Source of the DNA: Bacteroides cutis
Lineage (GTDB): Bacteria; Bacteroidota; Bacteroidia; Bacteroidales; Bacteroidaceae
DNA length: 64,000 nucleotides
Assembly: GCF_900241005.1 (NCBI RefSeq)
Contig: NZ_OEST01000005.1
Span: 248,001 to 312,000, forward strand
Direction of reading: 5' to 3'
Part shown: positions 44,097 through 53,804 of the stretch, piece by piece
Layout of the letters: each line of letters starts with the position of its first letter
Position numbering within the stretch: the first letter of the stretch is position 1
Notes under the pieces: generated by a model
What the model saw: only the letters and a program-made list of their open reading frames with translations
Database searches by the model: none
Told to the model about the DNA's origin: nothing
Program-made: the position numbers and the translations under genes

Positions 44097-46598
44097 ATGA
44101 GAAGAAGAATTAAGATTTTGACAACCTTCTTTTTGGCTTTGTCATTCATAGCCAATGCGCAGGTACGTACAGAGCAAACCTTTGAAAAAGGCTGGAAATT
44201 CACTCGCGATGATAACCCGGAATTCAGCCGGGAGGTTTATAATGATGCTGAATGGCAATCGGTCGTTGTACCTCACGACTGGGCTATCTATGGTCCTTTC
44301 AGTATAAACAACGATAAACAGAATGTCGCTATCAGCCAGGATGGGCAAAAGGAAGCGATGGAACATGCCGGACGTACCGGTGGCTTACCTTTTGTAGGGG
44401 TAGGGTGGTATCGTCTGAACTTTGACGCTCCTGCCTTTGCACACGGTAAAGAGGCAACTCTTGTTTTTGATGGAGCCATGAGTCATGCCCGTGTCTACAT
44501 CAATGGTCGGGAAGCCGGATTTTGGCCGTATGGCTATAATTCTTTCTATGTGGATGCTACTTCCTATCTGAAAGCAGGTGAAACAAATACCCTGGCTGTT
44601 CGTCTGGAAAACAAAAACGAGTCATCACGTTGGTATCCCGGTGCCGGACTTTACCGGAATGTGCATCTCGTAGTCAATGAAGATGCCCATATCCCTACGT
44701 GGGGTACACAACTGACCACTCCTGTTGTGAGGAAGGAGTATGCGAAGGTTAACCTCAAAACTAATCTGTCAGTACCTGCCGGTAAGTCGTTTACCGATTA
44801 TCGCGTTGTTACCGAACTGAAGGATCGTAACGGTAAAGTGATCTCTACCAATGAAATGCAAGGAACAAAATTTGATGGGAATACCTTTAGCCAAGACTTT
44901 GTGGTGACTATGCCGATGCTTTGGTCACCTGACACTCCGGTTTTATATGCTGCTGTGACAAAAATCTATGAAGGTAATACACTGAAAGACGAATATACCA
45001 CTCCTTTTGGTATTCGTTCCATTGAAATCATTCCCAATAAAGGTTTCTATCTGAATGGAGAACGGACTGTTTTTAAGGGGGTATGCAATCATCACGATCT
45101 CGGTCCTTTGGGGGGAATAGCCAATGAAGCCGGTATCCGCCGTCAGATACGTATCTTGAAGGATATGGGATGTAACGCTATTCGTACTTCCCATAATATG
45201 CCTGCTCCCGAACTGATCCGTGCCTGTGATGAGATGGGGATGATGGTGATGGCGGAGTCTTTTGATGAATGGAAAGCCGCAAAAGTACAAAATGGTTATC
45301 ATAAATTCTTTGACGAATGGGTAGAAAAGGATTTAACGAACTTGATCCATCAGTATCGCAACAACCCGAGTGTCGTGATGTGGTGCATCGGTAATGAAGT
45401 ACCCGACCAATGGAATGGTAATCGTGGACCGAAACTCTCTCGCCTCTTACAGGACATTTGCCATCGTGAAGACCCCACTCGTCCGGTTACTCAGGGTATG
45501 GATGCTCCTGATGCCGTTGTGAACAACAATATGGCTGCCGTGATGGATGTTGCGGGATTTAATTACCGTCCGCATAAATATCAGGAGAATTATAAAAAAT
45601 TACCCCAACAGATTATTCTGGGCAGTGAAACGGCTTCTACTGTCAGTTCTCGCGGAGTTTATAAATTCCCGGTAGAACGACGCTCCATGCAGAAGTATCC
45701 CGACCACCAGTCTTCTTCGTATGATGTGGAACATTGCGGCTGGTCCAATCTTCCGGAGGATGATTTTATCCAACATGAGGATTTGCCTTACTGTATCGGT
45801 GAGTTTGTGTGGACGGGTTTTGATTATTTGGGAGAACCTACTCCTTACTATACCGACTGGCCCAGCCATTCGTCTCTATTCGGTATCATTGACCTTGCGG
45901 GGCTGCCAAAAGACCGCTATTACCTCTATCGCAGCCATTGGAATAAGAACGAAGAGACGTTGCACATTCTTCCGCATTGGAACTGGGAGGGACGTGAAGG
46001 TGAAGTGACTCCGGTTTTTGTATATACCAACTATCCGTCTGCCGAACTGTTTATTAACGGTAAGAGCCAGGGCAAACGTACCAAAGACTTGTCTGTCACG
46101 ATCGATAACAGTGCCGACTCCACTTCTGTGGCTCACTTTAAGCGTCAACAACGTTACCGCCTGATGTGGATGGATACGAAATATGAGCCGGGCACGGTGA
46201 AAGTAGTAGCATACGATAAAAACGGTAAAGCTGTCGCAGAAAAGGAGATACATACCGCCGGACGTCCGCATCACATCGAGTTAATTCCTGATCGCAGTGA
46301 GATTAAAGCTGACGGCAAAGACTTGTCTTTTGTTACGGTTAAGGTTGTTGATAAAGATGGAAACCTTTGTCCGCTGGCAGAGAATGAAATCAGCTTTAAG
46401 GTGAAAGGTACCGGAACTTATCGTGCCGGAGCCAATGGCAATCCTGCTTCGCTCGAAGCATTCCAGACTCCGAAGATGAAAGTTTTCAGTGGTATGATGA
46501 CTGCTATCGTGGCTTCTACCGAGAAACCGGGTACAATTGTGCTCGAAGCGACCGGTAAAGGTCTTGGAAAAGGTGTATTGAGGTTGGAAAGTAAATAA
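44097..46598 (+). CDS. GH2 beta-galactosidase
   Basis: The 833-aa protein has a signal peptide (ending FIANA). It has GH2 domains with VPHDWAIYGPF, VGWYRLNFD and SSRWYPGAGLYRNVHL. The acid/base is Glu434 in CIGNEVPDQ and the nucleophile Glu511 in ILGSETAST. A DUF4982-like domain and a C-terminal Ig-like domain follow. It should release terminal beta-galactose after desialylation. It starts 6 bp after the GH92 gene and is last in the operon; a dyad array and terminator follow. Confidence 0.9.
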   Translation: MRRRIKILTTFFLALSFIANAQVRTEQTFEKGWKFTRDDNPEFSREVYNDAEWQSVVVPHDWAIYGPFSINNDKQNVAISQDGQKEAMEHAGRTGGLPFVGVGWYRLNFDAPAFAHGKEATLVFDGAMSHARVYINGREAGFWPYGYNSFYVDATSYLKAGETNTLAVRLENKNESSRWYPGAGLYRNVHLVVNEDAHIPTWGTQLTTPVVRKEYAKVNLKTNLSVPAGKSFTDYRVVTELKDRNGKVISTNEMQGTKFDGNTFSQDFVVTMPMLWSPDTPVLYAAVTKIYEGNTLKDEYTTPFGIRSIEIIPNKGFYLNGERTVFKGVCNHHDLGPLGGIANEAGIRRQIRILKDMGCNAIRTSHNMPAPELIRACDEMGMMVMAESFDEWKAAKVQNGYHKFFDEWVEKDLTNLIHQYRNNPSVVMWCIGNEVPDQWNGNRGPKLSRLLQDICHREDPTRPVTQGMDAPDAVVNNNMAAVMDVAGFNYRPHKYQENYKKLPQQIILGSETASTVSSRGVYKFPVERRSMQKYPDHQSSSYDVEHCGWSNLPEDDFIQHEDLPYCIGEFVWTGFDYLGEPTPYYTDWPSHSSLFGIIDLAGLPKDRYYLYRSHWNKNEETLHILPHWNWEGREGEVTPVFVYTNYPSAELFINGKSQGKRTKDLSVTIDNSADSTSVAHFKRQQRYRLMWMDTKYEPGTVKVVAYDKNGKAVAEKEIHTAGRPHHIELIPDRSEIKADGKDLSFVTVKVVDKDGNLCPLAENEISFKVKGTGTYRAGANGNPASLEAFQTPKMKVFSGMMTAIVASTEKPGTIVLEATGKGLGKGVLRLESK

Positions 46599-46618
46599 CT
46601 CTCAGATTCAGCTTTTAT

Positions 46619-46756
46619 AGAAACGTTCGTTTCCGCTTATAGGGAACTATAGTTTCCCTTCATGGGAACGACGGTTTCTCTCTAAAGAAACGACAGTTCC
46701 CTTTAATGGGAACGCTCGTTTCCACTAATGGAAACTGCTGTTCCTTACAACGAAAC
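46619..46756. repeat. 22-bp-period array of inverted hexamers (copy B)
   Basis: GGGAAC-type hexamers start at 46619, 46642, 46664, 46686, 46708, 46730 and 46751. The spacing is 22 bp apart from single steps of 23 and 21. The paired GTTTCC hexamers follow after a variable 4 nt (gttc, tata, gacg, gaca, gctc, tgct), and the spacing between pairs is of the TTNAT type. It is the same family as 5-120. It lies between the convergent beta-galactosidase and susD genes. Confidence 0.85.
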
Positions 46757-46784
46757 GGAGTGTAGTGCTTATGTCTGAAAAGAA

Positions 46785-46822
46785 AAACGCTTTAGATAAA
46801 GTCTTCTTTACCTAAAGCGTTT
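46785..46822. terminator. Bidirectional terminator between beta-galactosidase and susD
   Basis: The perfect 11-bp stem AAACGCTTTAG (46785-46795) with CTAAAGCGTTT (46812-46822) continues, after one mismatch, into a 5-bp inner stem with a TCTT loop. The ends are A-rich on one side and T-rich on the other, so it suits both convergent transcripts. Confidence 0.8.
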
Positions 46823-46862
46823 GAGATTGTCAGCTGTGAGAGGAACTTGTCAATGAAAGTCC

Positions 46863-48395
46863 TTACTGGTAGACTGTCTTGTATCCGTCTGTCTGATGTA
46901 GAGCGGAGTTATTGGTCAATGTTATTTTGTCTATCGGCCACAACAAGCGTTTGGGATGTTGAGGATCTGCGGTAGTATATTTAAATACATATTCGTTTCC
47001 GAAACGACGTAAATCATACCAGCGTTTGCCTTCAAATAGAAATTCTTTGTATCTCTCTCTCAACAGTACTTCGTCAATGCCATCATTGTCACCTGGATAG
47101 TTAGGATAACCGATAGTGGCTTCATCATAATTATCTGCATATGCACGTTTCCGGATGTCGTTAATTTCACTGGTCGGGTCACCGTTGGTCAATGATTTGG
47201 CTTCTGCGGTAAGCAGAAGCAGGTCTGCATAACGGTAGATGGGGAAGTCATCTCCCATGTAACGCGTGGTAGTGCCTTTAGGATTTAACCCTTGGTATTT
47301 GTAGGGGAAACAGCCTTTATAGGCATGGTCTGTTTCGGTTGAATAAACTGCCTTGACGGTAACATCGCGACGGGTGTCCATTGCATCAAAATCATTATAA
47401 ACTTGCGGTTTCAGCGGATAAAATATACGACCGCCAAAGTTAATAATGGAAGCATCGAAATTGGTACCTGTTTCCATATCATATTGATTTTTGATTACTT
47501 CATTTGCAGGCATAAATCCGTCACGCCATTTGCTGTTGAATAATTCATATTCGTTTTCTCCATGGTGGATCACGAAGATCATTTCTTTATTAGCCTTGTT
47601 GTCATAGTCGAAGACATTGGCATATCCGTCTTCTATCAGGCCTAAGTCCGGTAAGTTGGTCTTGATGTCGTTCAGCGCTTTCAAGGCTTCTTGGGCATCT
47701 GCCTGACCACCTTCCATCTGACGGCTCGACCATAAGAAGACTTCTGCTTTCAGCATTAAAGTGGCGGCCTTGGACCAATAGCTCTTCTTTTCGCGGAAGT
47801 TATAATCGTTACCAAAGTTATCGATAGATGATTGGATGTCTTTTTTGATATTGGTCATTACTTCTGAAGCAGAATTTACAGGACGCGCAAGATTGCCAAT
47901 TTCAAACCCAGTACTAGGATCTTCGTTCCAGATTACATTACCCCAGGAACGGAGCAGATGGAAATAATAGAAGGCACGCAGGCCATACATTTCACCTAAA
48001 TAATAAGAACGCTCTTTAGCAGATAATATATCAGTGTCGAGTGCCTTGCTGATGAATAAATTGATCTGGTTGATATTGGTGTACAAACCGGCATAGTTTT
48101 CTAATCCCGGATTGTCTTCATCCAGCATATTCAGGCAATATAGTGAAGTTACACTTTCTATACTGAAAGATTGTTCGTCTGAATAGTGCCCGCAGCGTAA
48201 TTCACCCAAAGTGAATAAGTTTGGCAAATCTTTTCTTAATTGAGAGTGTACGCCACGTACAAAGGCAGAGTAGTGCCCTTCATTTTTCCACATGTTCTGG
48301 TCAGTAAGGCTACTCACCGGTTCTGTGTCAAGGCAGCTGGTCAATGCAAAGAGTGAACAAGCTACAATTACAAGTGATTTTATTTTATTTTTCAT
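46863..48395 (-). CDS. SusD-like glycan-binding surface lipoprotein
   Basis: The 510-aa protein starts at ATG 48395 rather than the TTG two codons upstream. The lipobox LTSC is followed by DTEP, a usual surface-export context in Bacteroides. It has the SusD tetratricopeptide-like fold with YHLLRSWGNVIW, FLFEGKRWYDLRRFG and a C-terminal LLWPIDKITLT. It captures oligosaccharides and acts as the lid of the SusC transporter encoded just upstream (26-bp gap). The nearby enzymes point to host N-glycan-type ligands. Confidence 0.94.
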   Translation of the reverse strand: MKNKIKSLVIVACSLFALTSCLDTEPVSSLTDQNMWKNEGHYSAFVRGVHSQLRKDLPNLFTLGELRCGHYSDEQSFSIESVTSLYCLNMLDEDNPGLENYAGLYTNINQINLFISKALDTDILSAKERSYYLGEMYGLRAFYYFHLLRSWGNVIWNEDPSTGFEIGNLARPVNSASEVMTNIKKDIQSSIDNFGNDYNFREKKSYWSKAATLMLKAEVFLWSSRQMEGGQADAQEALKALNDIKTNLPDLGLIEDGYANVFDYDNKANKEMIFVIHHGENEYELFNSKWRDGFMPANEVIKNQYDMETGTNFDASIINFGGRIFYPLKPQVYNDFDAMDTRRDVTVKAVYSTETDHAYKGCFPYKYQGLNPKGTTTRYMGDDFPIYRYADLLLLTAEAKSLTNGDPTSEINDIRKRAYADNYDEATIGYPNYPGDNDGIDEVLLRERYKEFLFEGKRWYDLRRFGNEYVFKYTTADPQHPKRLLWPIDKITLTNNSALHQTDGYKTVYQ

Positions 48396-48421
48396 AATCA
48401 ATTTCTTTTTAATTAAGTCTA

Positions 48422-51400
48422 TTAGAACGATACAGACAAGCCTAACAGGAGGGTTCTTGGAGTGGGATAACGACCACCGTCAACACCCAGCCAGCGTAAG
48501 GGAGCTTCGGGAGATATGCCGGAATAACCGGTGATGTAGAACAAGTTCTGTCCTGTTACGTATACGGAAGCATTGGTCATGTGTGCTTTGGAGATCCATT
48601 CAAGTGGTAACTTCCAGCTTAATGTCAATTCGCGGCATGCCAGATAGTCTCCTTTTTCGTAGAAACGGGAACTGTTGTTCTGGAGAGCGTGGCTGCCACC
48701 ACCGTTACTGCGGTAGATGTTGCGGTGTGAGTAGTCGGCATAATCTGCATAATCGCATCTTGGCAAATCGGTGTCAGGATTTTCCGGGGTCCAGGTCTTC
48801 AAACCTTCTTTGATGATATTCTTGAAACCTACGGCTTGTCCCAAAGAACGTGCTGCCACTTCATTGAAAATGGTATGTCCGACGGCGTAGTCAAAACGTG
48901 CGTATAAGGATACGTTCTTGTATGAGAGGGTAGTAGAGAAACCACCGGTCCATTTGGGATATACATTGCCAATTTTTTCACGGTCTAATGAATTGATGGT
49001 TTTGTTACCGTCTTTATCGTCCCACAGTACATCACCCGGCATGATGGGTTTCCAATTGCCCTTACCGGCATATTCTGCGGCTTTGTTTGGACCGTATAGG
49101 TGTGCTATTTCGTCAATGTAGTCACCAGCCAGGCGTTTTACTTCTTCTTCATCACGTAAGATTTTTACTTGCTTGTAAGCGTAGATGTCTCCCAAAGGTT
49201 GCCCTTCCTGATAACCTCCTACCCATACGATTTTTCCCTGGGCGGGATCGTAAATCTGAGAACCTCCCTGACGGTTGTTTTCAGTTCCGTTGTATGGTAG
49301 TTTTATGATCTTGTTCTTGACGTATGAAGTGTTGAAAGATAAATCCCAGTTGAAACCTTTGGGATTACGGATGAGGTTTACGTTGGCTTCTACTTCAAAA
49401 CCGGTGTTGCGCAGTGAACCTAAGTTGGTTTTGAAACTACCGAAACCTGTATAACCCGGTAAGTCGAGGTCTGTCAGCAAGTCGGAAGTGGTACGGCTGT
49501 AATAGTCTAAAATCAAGTTGTAACGGTTGTTCATAAATCCTAAATCCAAACCGACTTCGATAGATTTACTCTTTTCCCATCTCAACTTAGAGTTGATGAC
49601 CCCTGTATTTTGAATACCTACAGAGCCATTGTAAGCAGTGGTAGAAGAATAGACACCGTATACATCGTAGTTACCGATACCGTTGACATTACCGTTGATA
49701 CCATAAGAAACACGAGGTTTGATAGTAGAAACGATATCTGCCAGTTTACTGTCTTTATAGAAAGCCTCTTCATGGATATTCCATCCGGCTGATACACCGG
49801 GGAAGAAACCCCAACGGTTGTCTGAAAGTTTGGAAATACCATCGTAACGCATTACTGCGGTAAACAAATAGCGATGTTCGTAGTCGTAAGTCAGACGGCC
49901 GAAATAAGACATGATACGGTAATCTGTCCGATTTGAATAAGCGTCTCTTCCTTCTTTACTTGTAACGTTCAGGGTTGGGATGTCATCGAATTCCGAACCT
50001 TTTCCGCTACCTTTCATTTGTAAATAGTCATATTGAAAATATTCGCCGCCAGCCAGTACGGAAAGGTTATGTTTTTCTTTGTAAGTGTCGGTATATTCTA
50101 ACTGGACACTATGTTGCTGCTGGATAGTACGTTCGTAGTTAGTCGAAGCGTAACGTTCTTTATTTGTCTTTCCGTTGGAGTCATTGTTCCAGAAATCTTG
50201 GTAAGACTTGTTGAACGTTTCGTTGGTATAATCATTGTAATATACGGAGCTGTTTTCTCTTAAGAATAATTTATTCTTTATGATTTCAAGATCTGCACCG
50301 ATGTTCAGTGTAGTACGCCGTGTATTATTGTTGTTGATAAATCTGTCTAACCAGTAGAGTGGGTTACCGTCACGTTTACCGTAACCATAAGCCGGAGTAC
50401 CGTCTTCATTAAACGGATTCCAGGTAGGCTCGATACTTTGCATACGTTCGAACATATCCGATTCATCGTCATAATACATGAATGGTGATTTTGCGGTAGA
50501 GAAGTTCACGCCGCCTTTAATGTTTAATATAGGCAGAACCTTATAGTTGCCGTTTAATGTACCACTGAAACGTTCATATTTGGTTCCACGTAATACACCA
50601 TCTTCAGAATAATATCCCAAAGAAGCGGAAAAAGTACCGTTGTCATTTCCACCGTTGAAACTCAAGAAATGATCTTGGGTAAATGATGGGTTTTTGTAAG
50701 CGGCATCTCTCAGCTGGGTTCCATAGTCCTTGAATGCTATCATTTTGCCACTTACAGGATCTTTCATCTGCTGCCAACCTTGTTTTAGAAGGTCTTCATT
50801 GCCTTCCAGCCACTTTACGCTGAAGTTTCCGTTTTCCGGACCATATCCACGTTGAGTGTTACTCAATTGGCCTGAATAGTTGGCTCCCATACGGGCATAA
50901 GTCAAATATTCTTCAGCATTCATATATTCGTATCCGAAGCGTGCGAAGTTCATACCGGCTTTAAATTTATAGGAAACTTGTGTATGGCCGGCTTTACCTT
51001 TCTTGGTGGTGATTAAGATAACACCATTGTTTGCACGTGCACCGTAAATGGCTGTTGAGGCTGCATCCTTCAGAACTTGCATAGATTCGATATCGGATGC
51101 GTTTACATCGTTTAAGGAGCGGATGACTCCATCCACAACAACCAGAGGAGAACCCGGTGTACCTTCGATGGTGGCACCACCACGGAGTACGATACTAGGA
51201 GAACTACCTGGTGAACCGGAAGTATTGGTAACGCGCAGACCACTGACAGAACCTTGCAATGCTGTTGCCGCATTAGCTACCGCTGCATTTTCCAATACTT
51301 TATTGTCTACTTTGGAAATGGAAGTGGTCATTGTAGAACGTTTTTGTTTCACTCCATAACCTACTACTACAACTTCTTCCAGCATTTCGGAATCTTCTTT

Positions 51401-51730
51401 TAAAAGGATGTTTAAAGGTTGACCGTCCCATTTTACTTCTATAGTTTGGTAACCGACGAAAGAAACCTGAATAATTTCTCCCTTTTTAACATCGGGAATT
51501 GAGAAGTCACCGTCCAGTCCGGTAATAGTACCATTGGTCGTTCCTTTTACTACCACAGATGCACCGATTACGGTTTCGCCTGTGGCATCTTTTACGATAC
51601 CCTTACAAATACCACTCTGTTGAGAGGCTTGTACACCATCCATACTTGGAGTGGCCACTGCGTGTGTAAATCCTCCTAATAAAAAACCGAGGAACAACAC
51701 CACGCTGAATGATCTAAGGTGTTTGAACAT
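48422..51730 (-). CDS. SusC-like TonB-dependent outer-membrane transporter
   Basis: The 1102-aa protein has a signal peptide, an N-terminal carboxypeptidase-regulatory-like domain (about 42-115, GICKGIVKDATGETVIGAS), the SusC signature near EEVVVVGYGVKQK, and a plug domain with GVILITTKKGK. A 22-strand-type barrel ends in an aromatic LLGLSVSF. It imports glycans bound by SusD using TonB energy. No ECF-sigma extension is seen before the regulatory-like domain. No dedicated regulator gene is nearby. Confidence 0.95.
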   Translation of the reverse strand: MFKHLRSFSVVLFLGFLLGGFTHAVATPSMDGVQASQQSGICKGIVKDATGETVIGASVVVKGTTNGTITGLDGDFSIPDVKKGEIIQVSFVGYQTIEVKWDGQPLNILLKEDSEMLEEVVVVGYGVKQKRSTMTTSISKVDNKVLENAAVANAATALQGSVSGLRVTNTSGSPGSSPSIVLRGGATIEGTPGSPLVVVDGVIRSLNDVNASDIESMQVLKDAASTAIYGARANNGVILITTKKGKAGHTQVSYKFKAGMNFARFGYEYMNAEEYLTYARMGANYSGQLSNTQRGYGPENGNFSVKWLEGNEDLLKQGWQQMKDPVSGKMIAFKDYGTQLRDAAYKNPSFTQDHFLSFNGGNDNGTFSASLGYYSEDGVLRGTKYERFSGTLNGNYKVLPILNIKGGVNFSTAKSPFMYYDDESDMFERMQSIEPTWNPFNEDGTPAYGYGKRDGNPLYWLDRFINNNNTRRTTLNIGADLEIIKNKLFLRENSSVYYNDYTNETFNKSYQDFWNNDSNGKTNKERYASTNYERTIQQQHSVQLEYTDTYKEKHNLSVLAGGEYFQYDYLQMKGSGKGSEFDDIPTLNVTSKEGRDAYSNRTDYRIMSYFGRLTYDYEHRYLFTAVMRYDGISKLSDNRWGFFPGVSAGWNIHEEAFYKDSKLADIVSTIKPRVSYGINGNVNGIGNYDVYGVYSSTTAYNGSVGIQNTGVINSKLRWEKSKSIEVGLDLGFMNNRYNLILDYYSRTTSDLLTDLDLPGYTGFGSFKTNLGSLRNTGFEVEANVNLIRNPKGFNWDLSFNTSYVKNKIIKLPYNGTENNRQGGSQIYDPAQGKIVWVGGYQEGQPLGDIYAYKQVKILRDEEEVKRLAGDYIDEIAHLYGPNKAAEYAGKGNWKPIMPGDVLWDDKDGNKTINSLDREKIGNVYPKWTGGFSTTLSYKNVSLYARFDYAVGHTIFNEVAARSLGQAVGFKNIIKEGLKTWTPENPDTDLPRCDYADYADYSHRNIYRSNGGGSHALQNNSSRFYEKGDYLACRELTLSWKLPLEWISKAHMTNASVYVTGQNLFYITGYSGISPEAPLRWLGVDGGRYPTPRTLLLGLSVSF

Positions 51731-52104
51731 AAAGGTTAAATTTTAATAGTTAAGAATAAGATAAGATATTATGTTGTTTTAAATAATTAAAGAATTATAT
51801 ATGTAATCTATTTATTAATAATTATGTATTTATTTAATATGTTTATTAATTAATCCTCGTTGATTTTTAAAACAATTTTAAGGTTTTACCGCCGTAAAAG
51901 TAATATTAATTATGATGTTGTACAATTTTTCGACTAAAAAAACTCTGTTTGCCTCTAATATTTAACATATTAATATTTTTATAGATTGAAATAATGGAAA
52001 AAATAATGATAGCTTTAAAAGCAAAAGGTTAACTATAATTAGCGAAATGTGAGATTTATAATAAAAAAAAGATTGATTATTATGTCTTGTATTACTAAAA
52101 TTGC
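51731..52104. other. AT-rich divergent spacer between susC and sialidase
   Basis: This long non-coding stretch serves susC on the - strand and the sialidase on the + strand. It is nearly all A and T, apart from a GC-containing dyad TTTTAC-CGCC-GTAAAA at 51884-51899. I see no consensus -7 box for susC. The dyad is a candidate regulator site for both genes. Confidence 0.45.
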
Positions 52105-52112
52105 TATCTTTA
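52105..52112 (+). promoter_or_regulatory. Probable -7 box of the sialidase gene
   Basis: TATCTTTA differs from TAnnTTTG at the last base only and lies 25 bp before the start codon. No well-spaced -33 element. Confidence 0.4.
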
Positions 52113-52137
52113 CGTCGCACATTAATATATAAGAACT

Positions 52138-53766
52138 ATGAAGCGATTATTATTATTATTATCTTTTATCGGGAGTGTTTTTTTATCGGTCTATGCTGCT
52201 GATACGGTTTATGTTCGTGAAACACAAATTCCTATCCTTATTGAGCGTCAGGATAATGTTCTCTATTATCTCCGGCTCGATGCCCGTGACAGTCATCAGT
52301 TGGATGAAATAGTCCTGAACTTTGAGGATGGGACTAACTTAGTGGATATTCAAGCTGTGAAGTTGTATTATGGAGGTACTGAGAGCCGTAATATCATGAG
52401 TAAAAATCGTTTTGCGCCGATGGGTTATATGACTAATTTTACACCCGGTAAGACGATGGCTGCCCTACCTTCTTATTCTATATTAAAGTCGGAAGTTAAA
52501 AAGCCGGAGCAGAAAGTCGTGTTAGAAGGAAAACAGAACTTATATCCAGGTATCAATTATTTCTGGATCAGTTTGCAGATGAAGCCGACTACTCCTTTAA
52601 CGGATAAGTTGAAGGTGAAATTGACTTCTGTATCTTTGGATGGGGTATCTGCCCCTATTAATGTAGTTTCTGCGGATGATATAGAGCATCGTATGGGTAC
52701 AGGTGTACGTCATGCAGGGGATGATGGAGTTGCTGCCTATCGTATTCCGGGGTTAGTAACAACGAAGAAAGGGACGCTACTGTCAGTGTACGATGTCCGT
52801 TATAATAACAGTGTGGATTTGCAGGAACATGTTGACATAGGCTTGAGCCGCAGTATAGATGGTGGACAAAGCTGGGAAAAGATGAGAATTCCTTTGGCGT
52901 TTGGTGAAGACGGTGGGCTTCCGAGTGCACAAAATGGAGTAGGAGATCCGGCAATATTGGTAAATGATAAAGATAATAGTATCTGGATTATCGCTTTATG
53001 GACACATGGAATGGGAAATCAACGTGCATTCTTCCATTCGGTAGAAGGTATGGATAAAGAGCATACGGGGCAACTGGTATTGGCTAAGAGTACGGATGAT
53101 GGTAAAACATGGTCTGCCCCGATAAATATTACCAAACAGGTGAAACATCCTTCCTGGCGCCTTCTTTTCCAAGGTCCCGGTCGCGGAATTACCATGCAAG
53201 ATGGTACTTTGGTGTTTCCTATACAGTTTGTAGATTCGGCTGGAATGCCGCATGCCGGTGTCATGTACAGCAAAGACAGTGGCAAGAACTGGAAAATACA
53301 TAATCCTGCTCGTAGCAATACCACCGAAGCTCAGGTCGTGGAAATAGAACCGGGGATACTGATGCTGAATATGCGTGATAATCGTGGGGGGAGTCGTGCT
53401 GTTTGTATCACTAAAGATTTGGGTGAAACTTGGATTGAACACCCGTCTTCACGCAGTGCATTGCGTGAACCGGTTTGTATGGCAAGCCTTATCAGCGTGA
53501 AGGCAAAAGATAATTGCCTGAAGAGAGATATTTTGCTTTTCTCAAATCCGGATACCACCAAAGGACGGCACCATATTACTATCAAGGCGAGTCTGGATAA
53601 TGGAGTGACGTGGTTGCCCGAACATCAGATAATGTTGGATGAAGATGAGAGTTGGGGATATTCCTGCTTAACGATGGTTGATGCTGAAACAGTAGGTATT
53701 TTATATGAGAGTAGTGTGGCACAAATGACTTTCCAAACTGTAAAATTGAAGGATCTTATTCGTTGA
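52138..53766 (+). CDS. nanH: GH33 exo-alpha-sialidase
   Basis: The 542-aa protein has a signal peptide (1-20, ending VYA) and an N-terminal beta-sandwich, probably carbohydrate-binding (about 22-180). The six-bladed sialidase domain follows, with YRIP at 201-204 supplying the first Arg of the triad. It has five Asp-box-like motifs (SIDGGQSW, STDDGKTW, SKDSGKNW, TKDLGETW, SLDNGVTW), the likely catalytic Glu in NTTEAQVVE (about 397) and Tyr508 in WGYSC. It releases terminal sialic acid from host glycans. It is divergent from susC and followed by a broken DUF4091 gene. Confidence 0.95.
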   Translation: MKRLLLLLSFIGSVFLSVYAADTVYVRETQIPILIERQDNVLYYLRLDARDSHQLDEIVLNFEDGTNLVDIQAVKLYYGGTESRNIMSKNRFAPMGYMTNFTPGKTMAALPSYSILKSEVKKPEQKVVLEGKQNLYPGINYFWISLQMKPTTPLTDKLKVKLTSVSLDGVSAPINVVSADDIEHRMGTGVRHAGDDGVAAYRIPGLVTTKKGTLLSVYDVRYNNSVDLQEHVDIGLSRSIDGGQSWEKMRIPLAFGEDGGLPSAQNGVGDPAILVNDKDNSIWIIALWTHGMGNQRAFFHSVEGMDKEHTGQLVLAKSTDDGKTWSAPINITKQVKHPSWRLLFQGPGRGITMQDGTLVFPIQFVDSAGMPHAGVMYSKDSGKNWKIHNPARSNTTEAQVVEIEPGILMLNMRDNRGGSRAVCITKDLGETWIEHPSSRSALREPVCMASLISVKAKDNCLKRDILLFSNPDTTKGRHHITIKASLDNGVTWLPEHQIMLDEDESWGYSCLTMVDAETVGILYESSVAQMTFQTVKLKDLIR

Positions 53767-53804
53767 ACTTGATAAAAACTACTATATACATTATATTATA
53801 TACT

